DNA of 26,074 bases from a bacterium (lineage in GTDB: Bacteria > JAHJDO01), in contig JAUSPT010000052.1 in the NCBI GenBank assembly GCA_030652805.1, positions 1-26,074 on the forward strand, written 5' to 3'. The translations under genes were made by a program, and so were the position numbers. Below are positions 7,973 through 15,803 of the stretch, piece after piece; within the stretch, counting starts at the first letter, position 1; the number at the start of each line of letters is the position of its first letter. The notes beneath the pieces were generated by a model. That model was not told the origin of the DNA. It saw only the letters and a program-made list of their open reading frames with translations, and did no database searches.

Positions 7973-9268
7973 TCAAGCAAAATAGCGGATCGTATCCGCC
8001 AGTGCATTAACCTGTGCATTGACTTTACTAAGTGTCTGCATGCCTGTTTTAAACAGACACATGTACTTGCGATATTTTTCAACGTTCGGACAATCGACCT
8101 CTTTATAGCTTTTGACTTTACCCTTATAACGCGGGTCAAAGTTTGGGGAACGATCCTTTGAACCAAAAAAGGCCATGTTCTGAAAAGCGGGCTCAAGGTG
8201 AACAGGCATCCAAAGTCCGTATAGACCGTCGCCACCATGTTCAATAAATACCTTCCGAAACCGACGCCAATCTACATCAAGTTTCTTTTCGTCAAGTTTA
8301 CACGGATAACACCAGTAGGAATGGGTGTATTCTTCAGGAACGACCGGCGGAATAAGCCATTCACACTTCTCTTGGCGGATAACGGTCTCATATTGATGGG
8401 CAATATATCTGCGTGCAGCTACCAACCAGTCTAAACGTTCGAGCTGTGCTAGTCCCAGTGCTGCCTGCGGCGCAGACATACGAAAATTATACCCCATCCG
8501 CTCATGTCGCTCGAATGACCAATCTTGGCGAATATCCCGCGGAATCATAGTGGAACCAGGCTTGGCATCAAGAGTGCGATACCCTTGCACTGCGATTTTT
8601 CTGATATTACGAGCATAAACCTCATCATTTGTAATTACCATACCACCATCACCACCACTAGTCATATGCTTCGAACCCTGGAAACTAAAACTCGCCGCAT
8701 GGCCAATTGTTCCCACAAGTTTGCCATTATACAAAGAGAGAAAACACTGTGCATCATCCTCTATAATCGTAAGATTATTTTTCTTAGCAAGAGTCAAGAT
8801 AGCATCGAAATCAGGTGGCAGACCGAATAAACTAACGGGGATAATCGCCTTAGTAAACTCTGTGATTTTACGTTCAATATCAACAGAGTCAATGGTAAAC
8901 GTATTCGGATCACTGTCAGCAAAAACAGGCACTGCTCCGCATTGAACTACAACAAAGGCTGTGGCAGCCATGGTAGATGTAGGTACAATGACTTCGTCAC
9001 CAGGTCCAATACCTGCGGCAATCAAACAAGATAACATTGTTCCTGATCCCGAGTTGTGTGAAATAGCGAATTTGCTCCCGAACTTCTCGGCAAAAGCTGT
9101 TTCAAAACGGGCAATCATATTTGCCGACTCCTTATTGCCAAATCCGTCCTCAAACACTTCATTCATATATTTGCGATCAGAGTCTCCGCAACGATTAGCA
9201 GGCAAGTGACTGAATATCTCAGCAGGATCTAATTTTTTAGGGTCCATTGTTACAAGAGGATTGATCAT
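7973..9268 (-). CDS. DegT/DnrJ/EryC1/StrS-family PLP aminotransferase
   Basis: Fold-type I sugar aminotransferase of 431 residues. The internal aldimine lysine is K200 in FQGSKHMTSGGDGG. The cofactor is also held by the D171-D172-A-Q174 segment of IEDDAQ and the HNSGSGT loop at 71-77. Family members transaminate keto-sugars or keto-cyclitols; a minority act as dehydratases, but those replace the Lys with His. The frame extends further upstream, but ATG 9268 is chosen because AAAGGAG is 7 nt before it and it forms an ATGA overlap with the M81 gene stop. A decayed copy of codons 14-40 lies at 10875-10954. With an upstream dehydrogenase it could carry out oxidation followed by amination, or the reverse deamination, of a sugar ring. 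Confidence 0.87.
   Translation of the reverse strand: MINPLVTMDPKKLDPAEIFSHLPANRCGDSDRKYMNEVFEDGFGNKESANMIARFETAFAEKFGSKFAISHNSGSGTMLSCLIAAGIGPGDEVIVPTSTMAATAFVVVQCGAVPVFADSDPNTFTIDSVDIERKITEFTKAIIPVSLFGLPPDFDAILTLAKKNNLTIIEDDAQCFLSLYNGKLVGTIGHAASFSFQGSKHMTSGGDGGMVITNDEVYARNIRKIAVQGYRTLDAKPGSTMIPRDIRQDWSFERHERMGYNFRMSAPQAALGLAQLERLDWLVAARRYIAHQYETVIRQEKCEWLIPPVVPEEYTHSYWCYPCKLDEKKLDVDWRRFRKVFIEHGGDGLYGLWMPVHLEPAFQNMAFFGSKDRSPNFDPRYKGKVKSYKEVDCPNVEKYRKYMCLFKTGMQTLSKVNAQVNALADTIRYFA
9161..9240. repeat. 80-bp segment of the DegT gene duplicated at 10875-10954
   Basis: Aligned without gaps by eye, 9161-9240 and 10875-10954 agree at 67 of 80 positions. Several differences are silent or conservative in the DegT frame, so the second copy diverged for a time as coding sequence. 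The two copies are in direct orientation and flank the M81 metallopeptidase gene. Confidence 0.85.
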
Positions 9269-10803
9269 TGCTTTTCTCCTTTCAGATTTAACTCTTTTTG
9301 CATGCCCGGCTCCCACTTAAAATATGGGTCAATCGGAAAAATCGGGCGCAGCACACGCTTGAATTCATAATTACGGAGATTGTACGACAAGGCTCCGGGA
9401 CAATCAGCCGCAAAAACATTTTTTGCAGCATGGGCGTAGGTTACCTTGTAGCCGATGCCCGTTTTTAACGCCACAATCTTTGCATCAAACGGCTCGAGAC
9501 CGACTTTTCTGAAAAGCGATGGCTGCGGCCCCATGATGAGACGCTCGGTTATTACTAATCTGACATTGTCTATGCCAAGACAGACTATCGCCCCAACCTC
9601 GACTAGCGGCTTGGGGGTAAACTTGCCGTCATTGCTAATGAAACCTTCCGTAACACAGAGGATTTCTCCCGTTACAGATACAGGCTTACAGAAGCGGGAA
9701 TCGCGCTTACCGCCGACCCTTACAGTGACAGTGTCTCCGACCTTTGATACCTTCAAGATCGAGACAGTTTCTGCATCCGGGATATGATGGAGTATCAAAC
9801 CTTCTGTCTCGCCGCGCAATTTCAACAGAGCTTCCAGCATTACCGTGTTGTCTCCACCAGCTCCCCCGCCAACGTTATCAGCCGAATCGGTGATAACTAT
9901 AGGGCATCCGGGAGCAGCGGCAGCTTGGCGAACAGCAGACTCAGGCGATAGCATCGGCTCAGGCATAAACATGTGGCGGGCTTCCCAGCACATCTCGGCA
10001 AGCTCCCGCGCAAGCCTGCAGCCAAGCTCTTTGTTATTGTCTGTGACAGCCAGTGCTGCCCAGCCCTGTTCAGGGACATCCTGCCACGCAAAAGCCGGAC
10101 ACAGTGAACAAGCAATCACACCATCAACATGATCCAAGTCGATTAATTTATCAAACAGCTCTTTAAGTGGACCTGAGTCGGTGCCATCATTAGGCGTGGG
10201 AAAGATCATCGGTATTTTCTGACAGTGCATCACAGGCCTTGTCTTGCCTGCCAATACATCCAAAAGGATGCTGGCTGCCAGCATACCAGTTTCGACAACA
10301 TCTTTGTGTGGGTGGGTGCGGTACGCTACAAGGGCCGTGGTAAGATCAACCATCTGTTGCGTCACCACAGCGTGGCAATCCAGGGGACACACAATGGGAA
10401 TGTCTGATCCCAATTCCTCGCGGAGGACCTGCAGGAAATAGCCATCAAGATCCACAGCCGATTCAGCACACATGGCTCCGTGTAACGCAAAACAGATACC
10501 GTCAAGCTGCCCCGCCTTTCGCAACTGTCCACGCAGAATATCCTCCAGATAACTAACAGCGTGGTCTGTAATATACCCTGCAGGCAGCGCTTCCGCACTA
10601 AGCAGGGGAACAATGTCAACCTGGCCGTTCCGACGAAAAACATCCACAGCGCCCGCCATTTCATCGCGACTTTCCGATTCCAAAATGTCATTGCCGATAC
10701 GTATTCCGTTGCAGGAGGAAAAATCACTTAGCGGTGTTTTCGCAGGACAAAAGGTGTTAGATTCGTGCCAAAATTTACCGATACCGATTCGAAAAACAGG
10801 CAT
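9265..10803 (-). CDS. M81-family (MlrC-like) metallopeptidase/hydrolase
   Basis: Protein of 512 residues with the two-part architecture of M81 (MlrC N-terminal catalytic and C-terminal domains). The N-terminus holds F-W-H13-E14-SNTF. The metal site reads H108 (ALHGAM), D142-x-H144 (PLDCH) and H166 (THPHKD), and the spacing follows the MlrC ligand pattern as I recall it. Around residue 305 comes the glycine-rich DSADNVGGGAGGD motif of the family. The only characterised member, MlrC, cleaves linearised microcystin, but most M81 proteins are environmental amidohydrolases of unknown substrate. Here, between sugar aminotransferases and dehydrogenases, amide or peptide-like bond hydrolysis on a sugar derivative is plausible inference. 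AGAGGAAA precedes the ATG. The gene lies between two copies of a DegT segment, so it was probably placed here by a rearrangement. Confidence 0.85.
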   Translation of the reverse strand: MPVFRIGIGKFWHESNTFCPAKTPLSDFSSCNGIRIGNDILESESRDEMAGAVDVFRRNGQVDIVPLLSAEALPAGYITDHAVSYLEDILRGQLRKAGQLDGICFALHGAMCAESAVDLDGYFLQVLREELGSDIPIVCPLDCHAVVTQQMVDLTTALVAYRTHPHKDVVETGMLAASILLDVLAGKTRPVMHCQKIPMIFPTPNDGTDSGPLKELFDKLIDLDHVDGVIACSLCPAFAWQDVPEQGWAALAVTDNNKELGCRLARELAEMCWEARHMFMPEPMLSPESAVRQAAAAPGCPIVITDSADNVGGGAGGDNTVMLEALLKLRGETEGLILHHIPDAETVSILKVSKVGDTVTVRVGGKRDSRFCKPVSVTGEILCVTEGFISNDGKFTPKPLVEVGAIVCLGIDNVRLVITERLIMGPQPSLFRKVGLEPFDAKIVALKTGIGYKVTYAHAAKNVFAADCPGALSYNLRNYEFKRVLRPIFPIDPYFKWEPGMQKELNLKGEKQ

Positions 10804-10859
10804 GTTTGTTTCCTCTTTTAAGTATATGCCATTTTCAGGCTTTCACAATTAGAAATAGT

Positions 10860-10946
10860 TTAACTAAATATCTCATTCATATATTTGCAGTCGGTCTTTC
10901 CGCAACGATTAGCAGGTAGGTGACTGAATATCTCAGGAGGATTCAA
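10860..10946 (-). pseudogene. Decayed DegT aminotransferase fragment (28-codon remnant)
   Basis: Read on the minus strand from TTG 10946, this encodes a 28-residue peptide containing EIFSHLPANRCG and KYMNE and closes at a TAA at 10860-10862. It matches residues 14-40 of the DegT protein downstream, which has the same EIFSHLPANRCG. A strong GGAGGAGG stands 8 nt before the TTG, inside the sialidase-like gene, so the remnant may still be translated. It overlaps the sialidase-like 3' end by 14 bp. The true DegT N-terminal extension is absent, so the copy began internally. It fills most of the gap between the sialidase-like and M81 genes. Confidence 0.8.
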
Positions 10947-12252
10947 TTTTATTGCCTCCTCCTTTTATCTGATTTGCTTTAAACTGTCGTTCTGCCATAC
11001 CAAAAGTCATCTTCACAAATGGCTGTCCTGACGGGTGTAACCATGGCAAATCTCCTTCCGGAAAAAGGATACAATCAGAACGGGTTACAATATAACCTCT
11101 GATATGCGCCAGGGGAGCATCATCATTGATGTAGTCAACCACGTAGATATCTCCGGAATCCAGCTGGACCCAGCCAGAATAGCCGCCGTCCCTGTGCACG
11201 CTACGGTCGATGTCTATGACATAAGTAATACCGGGATAATAGGAAGTCATATATGATGGACGTGAAGAATCATTGACGTCTATCCAATCCTCAGGAATTG
11301 GCTGTCGCTTGACCCTCGGAGACGCACCCTCATGTTTTGCCGCTTCCTGGGTCATTAGATGAAGCGCCAGCATCTCATTAGGGACCCCCATACGATAGGT
11401 AATACAGATTTCCCCTGAACGAAGTAATCCTGTCTTGGGACGACCTTCAAGGCCAATGAGTTGTGTTGGGAACGGACCTTTCCATGTCTGCCCGCCGTCG
11501 TATGACAATGTCTTGTAGGCTCGTCCCAGGTTATCGTCGCGAAGAATACCTAAGATTGTTCCGTCATCAAGTTCGACAAAACTGCCTTCGGAGAAATTCT
11601 GGCCTGATTCGGAGGGTATCTCTACAGGATCCGACCAGCTCTTACCCTTGTCATCAGAGAAAAAAACAAGTTGTATCTCTTTCGAAGCTCCCTTTTTATC
11701 TTGCTCAGATCGCGCAAGACCTAGCATAAGCCGACCATCACGTAACTCATTCAATGAGGGTACAAGAGCATTGGAAATGCCGGGGTCTTCCGGACCAACC
11801 CAGGTTACGCCGGAATTAAAGCTCCGGTAAATCAGATTGATCCACTTATAGTCACGGTTGCCAGTTGCGTAGTGCACCGCATAGTCAGCTATCATAATCA
11901 GCTGACCGTCGCTCAGGCAAAGAAGTCGCATGCAGTTGATAGAAGCACCGTTTTTCCATGATTCAGTAATACGAGCCTTGCTCTCCTCATAGCCACTGAT
12001 TTCATCATCAGACAGCCACGAACGGTTCTTGTCAATATGTTTCTCAGGAGATACACACTCGTCAATAATCTGTTTTGGCAACCATGTTCGCCCGCCGTCA
12101 AGACTGCGACGGACGGCAATACGAGAGAACGGAAAGGGAGCATGCTGCATAGACTCCCTGTAGATGCAAACGAGCGTTCCATCCGGTGTCATCGCAATGT
12201 CCGGAAAACATTCGTAAATGTGGTCATCACGAGAAACAATTAATTTTATCAT
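10933..12252 (-). CDS. Sialidase-superfamily (BNR/Asp-box) protein, probably intracellular glycosidase
   Basis: Six-bladed beta-propeller type protein of 439 residues. Four Asp-box-like repeats are visible: SLDGGRTW (50-57), SFNSGVTW (144-151, degenerate), SDDKGKSW (199-206) and SYDGGQTW (250-257). There is no signal peptide and no clear FRIP motif near the N-terminus, where canonical sialidases place the first catalytic Arg; an Arg is present in IYRES (residue 32). It may act on a glycoside other than sialic acid. The start is well supported by GGAGGG 5 nt upstream. Its last five codons overlap the DegT remnant, so the original C-terminus may have differed. Family assignment is good; catalytic activity is uncertain. 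Confidence 0.78.
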   Translation of the reverse strand: MIKLIVSRDDHIYECFPDIAMTPDGTLVCIYRESMQHAPFPFSRIAVRRSLDGGRTWLPKQIIDECVSPEKHIDKNRSWLSDDEISGYEESKARITESWKNGASINCMRLLCLSDGQLIMIADYAVHYATGNRDYKWINLIYRSFNSGVTWVGPEDPGISNALVPSLNELRDGRLMLGLARSEQDKKGASKEIQLVFFSDDKGKSWSDPVEIPSESGQNFSEGSFVELDDGTILGILRDDNLGRAYKTLSYDGGQTWKGPFPTQLIGLEGRPKTGLLRSGEICITYRMGVPNEMLALHLMTQEAAKHEGASPRVKRQPIPEDWIDVNDSSRPSYMTSYYPGITYVIDIDRSVHRDGGYSGWVQLDSGDIYVVDYINDDAPLAHIRGYIVTRSDCILFPEGDLPWLHPSGQPFVKMTFGMAERQFKANQIKGGGNKIESS

Positions 12253-12268
12253 TTTCTCCCTCCATTTT

Positions 12269-12712
12269 TTAGTTTTTTAACATCTGGACGATCTCCAAAA
12301 AGGTACCGTCCGGGTCCTGACAGAAAAACAATTTTGCTTTACCGTCAGGCGAAACAATAGGCTTGGAGTTACATCTTATCCCTTTTACAGACCAGTCCGC
12401 ATAAACTTTCTCAACATCCCTAACAGTAAAAGCAACATGCGTAGGTCCAAGTTCACAGAGTTTATTCTCACCACGCTTGGACTTAGGGTGTGAAGCGTAA
12501 TGTAGTAGTTCAATCATGCCGCCGTCTTCAGCAACAAGTTTGACCATTCTCAAACGCACACCTTTCAGGTTGCTGATAGTATCTATAAAATTACCTTCTT
12601 CGGTAAAATCTATCACCTGCTTCAGCCCCATAATGTTGCGATAAAACTTCAATGACCTTTCCATGTCAGAAACCACTATTCCAGTATGCCGAATATTTTT
12701 TATTGTGTTCAT
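12269..12712 (-). CDS. VOC-superfamily (glyoxalase/epimerase-like) metalloprotein
   Basis: A 147-residue protein of two beta-alpha-beta-beta-beta modules. The four expected metal ligands are all found: H9 (IRHTGIVV), E68 (MIELLHY), H92 (THVAFTV) and E140 (FLEIVQM). The family includes glyoxalase I, methylmalonyl-CoA epimerase and extradiol dioxygenases. The size and ligand set fit glyoxalase or an epimerase. In this operon it could epimerise a keto-intermediate or detoxify a reactive aldehyde, both inference. The ATG follows the UroD-like stop after two bases, with AGAGGG upstream, so the pair is translationally linked. Confidence 0.82.
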   Translation of the reverse strand: MNTIKNIRHTGIVVSDMERSLKFYRNIMGLKQVIDFTEEGNFIDTISNLKGVRLRMVKLVAEDGGMIELLHYASHPKSKRGENKLCELGPTHVAFTVRDVEKVYADWSVKGIRCNSKPIVSPDGKAKLFFCQDPDGTFLEIVQMLKN

Positions 12713-12714
12713 GC

Positions 12715-13866
12715 CTATTTCCCTCTTTCATTATATCTGTCGACGACTTCAATGGCGTCATCAATATTCTCTGTGTGATACAGAAATACCACACCAGTCG
12801 GATAATCACGTATCGCCTTACCGCTGATAAGATCCTCCCTTGAAGGCTTTAGATTGGTTATAGCCACATTCTTTTCGGTGCACCTTCCATAAATTTTCTT
12901 TATATCCATCATCTCCGACTGGCCAAGGTCAATACCACAAAGGTCGGGAATTTCAAGCATTGGTTCAATCAGATGTTGACCATTGCCGCAAAAATGAATT
13001 GAGCCAGTGCCAATTTCCTTGAGAAGCCTAGCATCATGCGGCAAAATCATCTCACGATAAGTGTCAGGTGAAACCATAATTGATGAATCATTGCGGATAA
13101 GCAGTCTGCCCGGAATATTATAGCCGTGCTGGGTATTGGCAAACGGCTCAAGCCTGTCATATGCAAATCGACGGTAGTATTCCGCTACAGTTATCATTGT
13201 ATTCGCTATCTTGTTCATAAACGCAGTTACCAGTTTCGGATTTGCCAGAAGCTCGGCAAAAATCTCCGAGCCCCAGAGAATATCAGCAGTATCAATCGGA
13301 CCCTGCAAATCAGGCAGTGATATCTGAACAGCCTGTTTGCATAGCGTATACTTTGAAAATTGCTCAGTGTAAAATTTAAGAGTTTTTATAGACTGCGGCA
13401 TAACCCCACCCTGTAGGTCAACCTCATTATCCTCTTCAACCAGTTTTTTGACAGTCTCTATAGAGCCTAATGAGCCAACCCATGGATAATTATCTTCATG
13501 CATATGCCACTGTCCACCTAAAAGACTAGCAATCTGAATTGTGCCGTGATCGTTCCGGATAGCCAAAGGATTATCATCTTTCAGTATCAGACCAGGCACA
13601 ACCCGGTCCAAAAGCTGGTTCTGCATCATAGCAACCGGATCATTAAATGTCAGACAATAGGGATATTGTTTAAACTTGTCCCAGGGTGCAGGCAGTTTCC
13701 AGTTTTTACCAAGTTCTGACTGAATAACCAGTGGCGGTCGCTCTATTGCCTCATAAGAAAGAGCCGCACGATAACGCGCATCAACCTTCTTGCAATGCTC
13801 CAGGTCAATCCGCTCTTCGATGAGTTTCAATAATTCATTTAATTGCTTCAAATCTGCTGGGCACAT
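12715..13866 (-). CDS. Uroporphyrinogen decarboxylase-like (UroD/MtaA superfamily) protein 2
   Basis: A 383-residue protein whose C-terminal half has the UroD-fold signature, including H291-x-C293 in IHFCGNGQHLIEPM. The HxC motif is the zinc site of MtaA/CmuA-type methyltransferases and is absent from haem-pathway HemE. The N-terminal Arg-rich loop of HemE is also missing. The N-terminus diverges from the other UroD-like protein in the operon. ATG 13866 has GGAGG 9 nt upstream and starts four bases after the SDR stop, so the longer upstream frame, which would overlap the SDR, is rejected. A methyl-transfer role on an O- or N-methyl sugar is inference; no corrinoid protein is in the window. 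Confidence 0.8.
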   Translation of the reverse strand: MCPADLKQLNELLKLIEERIDLEHCKKVDARYRAALSYEAIERPPLVIQSELGKNWKLPAPWDKFKQYPYCLTFNDPVAMMQNQLLDRVVPGLILKDDNPLAIRNDHGTIQIASLLGGQWHMHEDNYPWVGSLGSIETVKKLVEEDNEVDLQGGVMPQSIKTLKFYTEQFSKYTLCKQAVQISLPDLQGPIDTADILWGSEIFAELLANPKLVTAFMNKIANTMITVAEYYRRFAYDRLEPFANTQHGYNIPGRLLIRNDSSIMVSPDTYREMILPHDARLLKEIGTGSIHFCGNGQHLIEPMLEIPDLCGIDLGQSEMMDIKKIYGRCTEKNVAITNLKPSREDLISGKAIRDYPTGVVFLYHTENIDDAIEVVDRYNERGK

Positions 13867-13870
13867 ATAA

Positions 13871-14665
13871 TTAATCCTCCACAAGTCCCGTCTTTGCAAA
13901 TCCTCCATCGACAAATAGGTCATTTCCACTGATGTAGCTGGAAGCGTCTGAGGCAAGAAATATAACCGGTCCAACAAGTTCGGTTGATTCACCCCAACGT
14001 TTTAAAAAAGAGTGACTTACTCGCTGGGCTTTAATCCTTGGGTTTGACCAGCTTCTTTTTGTCATTTCAGTCCTGAAATAACCCGGACACAGATTATTTA
14101 CACGAATATTGTATTTTGACCAATCACAGGCCATGGCGCGTGTAAGCTGCTGCAGAGCGCCTTTGGATGCCTGATAAGCAGGATTATTGGGAAAACCTCG
14201 TACAGCTCCGATGCTGGTAATGTTTATAATGTTTCCTGATTTCTGAGCAATCATGTGCTTGGCAACCAGTTTGCTTAATCGGAAAACCGCTTTTACATTC
14301 ACGTCAAGCGTTTTCTCCCAAGCCTCTTCAGGATAATTTTCAGATCGTTCCTCAATATTTACCGCAGCACAGTTTATCAGAATGTCAATCCTGCCGAATT
14401 CGTCAATTGTCTGCTTGACAAGTTTTTTTAAGTCCTCAGGTTTACAGAGATCAGTTATTATCCCATGGGCTTTTTGTCCACGTCCACAAATTGATTGACA
14501 AGCACGCTTAAGTTCGTCAGATAGGATGTCAGCCAATACCACTGAAACTCCGACAGCAGCCAGTCCTTCCGCAATCGCCCGTCCGTTTCCTCGAGCAGCG
14601 CCGGTGACAATGGCAATCCGTTCATTCAGATTAAACAGTTTTGTAGCATCAAAAGTATTTACCAT
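13871..14665 (-). CDS. Short-chain dehydrogenase/reductase (SDR) with NCAA in place of NNAG
   Basis: SDR of 264 residues with TGAARGNG (21-28), catalytic S151 and the Y164xxxK168 pair (YQASK), ending SSYISGNDLFVDGG. The usual NNAG is NCAA (98-101) and the cofactor loop has N27 where Ile is common. Both changes are tolerated in the family. An Asp after the second strand (LADIL) suggests NAD(H). It sits between two UroD-like genes, so the three probably serve one step or substrate. AAAGGAG stands about 10 nt before the ATG. Confidence 0.87.
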   Translation of the reverse strand: MVNTFDATKLFNLNERIAIVTGAARGNGRAIAEGLAAVGVSVVLADILSDELKRACQSICGRGQKAHGIITDLCKPEDLKKLVKQTIDEFGRIDILINCAAVNIEERSENYPEEAWEKTLDVNVKAVFRLSKLVAKHMIAQKSGNIINITSIGAVRGFPNNPAYQASKGALQQLTRAMACDWSKYNIRVNNLCPGYFRTEMTKRSWSNPRIKAQRVSHSFLKRWGESTELVGPVIFLASDASSYISGNDLFVDGGFAKTGLVED

Positions 14666-14683
14666 ATCAACTCTTCTCCTTTA

Positions 14684-15787
14684 TTATTTATATGTCCCTA
14701 ATTTCCTGGCTTCTTGTAGAATGAACATATAATCCTCAAAACTTACTCCCGTGGGGATGGAATGGTCAGAACTAAAAATATATCCGCCGTTTACCATAGC
14801 CGCCGGAATTTTACGCGTTATTTCATCGACAATGGCTTTTTTATCGTGCATTATACGGGAATTGATGTTCCCGCAAAAACTGAGCTTGTCTCCATATTCT
14901 TTTTTAAGGTCAACTATGTCCATCTCGGTAGCCTGTAGTGGATTAAGAACATCTATGCCAATCTCTATATACATTGGGATGATACTCTTGATATCTCCAC
15001 AGGAGTGAAGAAAAAAATCTATATTGTGAATTGTAAGAAACTCACCTAATCTCTTATAGGCCGGATAAAACAATTCGCGGATTACTTCAGGAGAAAACAA
15101 TAAAGCATTATTTCCGCCAAGGTCATCCAAAAGGAAAACTCCGTCTGGATGAATCCCGTTATCCAAACCTTTTTTAATCACTTCCATAAGAAAAGTTGTG
15201 TAAACCTCAATAATATCCTCTATCATTTCTTTGTTCAAACATAAATCCATTAAAGCATTTTCATATCCCCTCAACCTCCATATAATTTCCCACGGTCCAT
15301 ATACACGCACAGTGATGTAACGACCAGTGTCCTGTTTACGGGCAAATATCTCTGTGGCTTCCCGCCATGTTGGCCATACTTCAAACGGTTTGAAATAACT
15401 TACTTCATGAATTCTGCTGCGCTGGCCAAAATCAACGTGGAGACGCTCTTTATAACGTTGCCAATCATCTATATTTTTAATAGGGTGTTCATTATAATGA
15501 ATTCCTGGTATCAATTTATTTCTGGTTGCTACGAAACCGTATTTATCGGCTACTGTCATTGTTTCATCATTCTCTTTTATCAACCTTTCTTCAAACCGCA
15601 TTGAAGAGTCAATAAATAAGTCAGTACAATCATAACCAAACAAATCTTCCTGCGCAGTTCGGCTTTTAGGAAGTCCATCTTTAAGCCATCGGCTCTCTGT
15701 ATCTACAAATAATTCATCACAATAAAAGGGTATCCTATCAATTGGTCTGTGTCCCATGGCTCCCTTTACCCGCTCTCTTCCGTTCAT
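14684..15787 (-). CDS. Uroporphyrinogen decarboxylase-like (UroD/MtaA superfamily) protein 1
   Basis: A 367-residue protein with the typical opening of UroD-like methyltransferases (MNGRERVKGAMGHRPIDRIP). H261-x-C263 is in FFLHSCGDI, followed by SFCGN (C305). The HxC motif and lack of the HemE arginine loop point to the corrinoid/CoM methyltransferase-like branch rather than haem synthesis. The spacing of C305 is shorter than I would expect for the third MtaA zinc ligand, so the metal site may differ. GGAG lies 7 nt before the ATG. Neighbours are a class III aminotransferase and an SDR. Whether it transfers methyl groups or decarboxylates cannot be told from sequence. Confidence 0.82.
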   Translation of the reverse strand: MNGRERVKGAMGHRPIDRIPFYCDELFVDTESRWLKDGLPKSRTAQEDLFGYDCTDLFIDSSMRFEERLIKENDETMTVADKYGFVATRNKLIPGIHYNEHPIKNIDDWQRYKERLHVDFGQRSRIHEVSYFKPFEVWPTWREATEIFARKQDTGRYITVRVYGPWEIIWRLRGYENALMDLCLNKEMIEDIIEVYTTFLMEVIKKGLDNGIHPDGVFLLDDLGGNNALLFSPEVIRELFYPAYKRLGEFLTIHNIDFFLHSCGDIKSIIPMYIEIGIDVLNPLQATEMDIVDLKKEYGDKLSFCGNINSRIMHDKKAIVDEITRKIPAAMVNGGYIFSSDHSIPTGVSFEDYMFILQEARKLGTYK

Positions 15788-15803
15788 TTATGTTCTCCGG
15801 TAT

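Noticed and set aside
7957-8244. A 95-codon frame inside the 3' end of the DegT gene
   Set aside because: It lies in another frame of a well-supported gene and its product shows no family character.
5394-12252. A standard sialic acid catabolic operon (sialidase plus NAL-like aldolase)
   Set aside because: No NanE epimerase, NanK/ROK kinase, NagA or NagB is present, the sialidase-like protein lacks FRIP and export, and the aldolase has Arg where NAL has Glu in GSTGE.
12715-15787. Haem biosynthesis (hemE) genes
   Set aside because: Both UroD-like proteins lack the HemE arginine loop, carry HxC, and sit in a catabolic operon without other haem genes.
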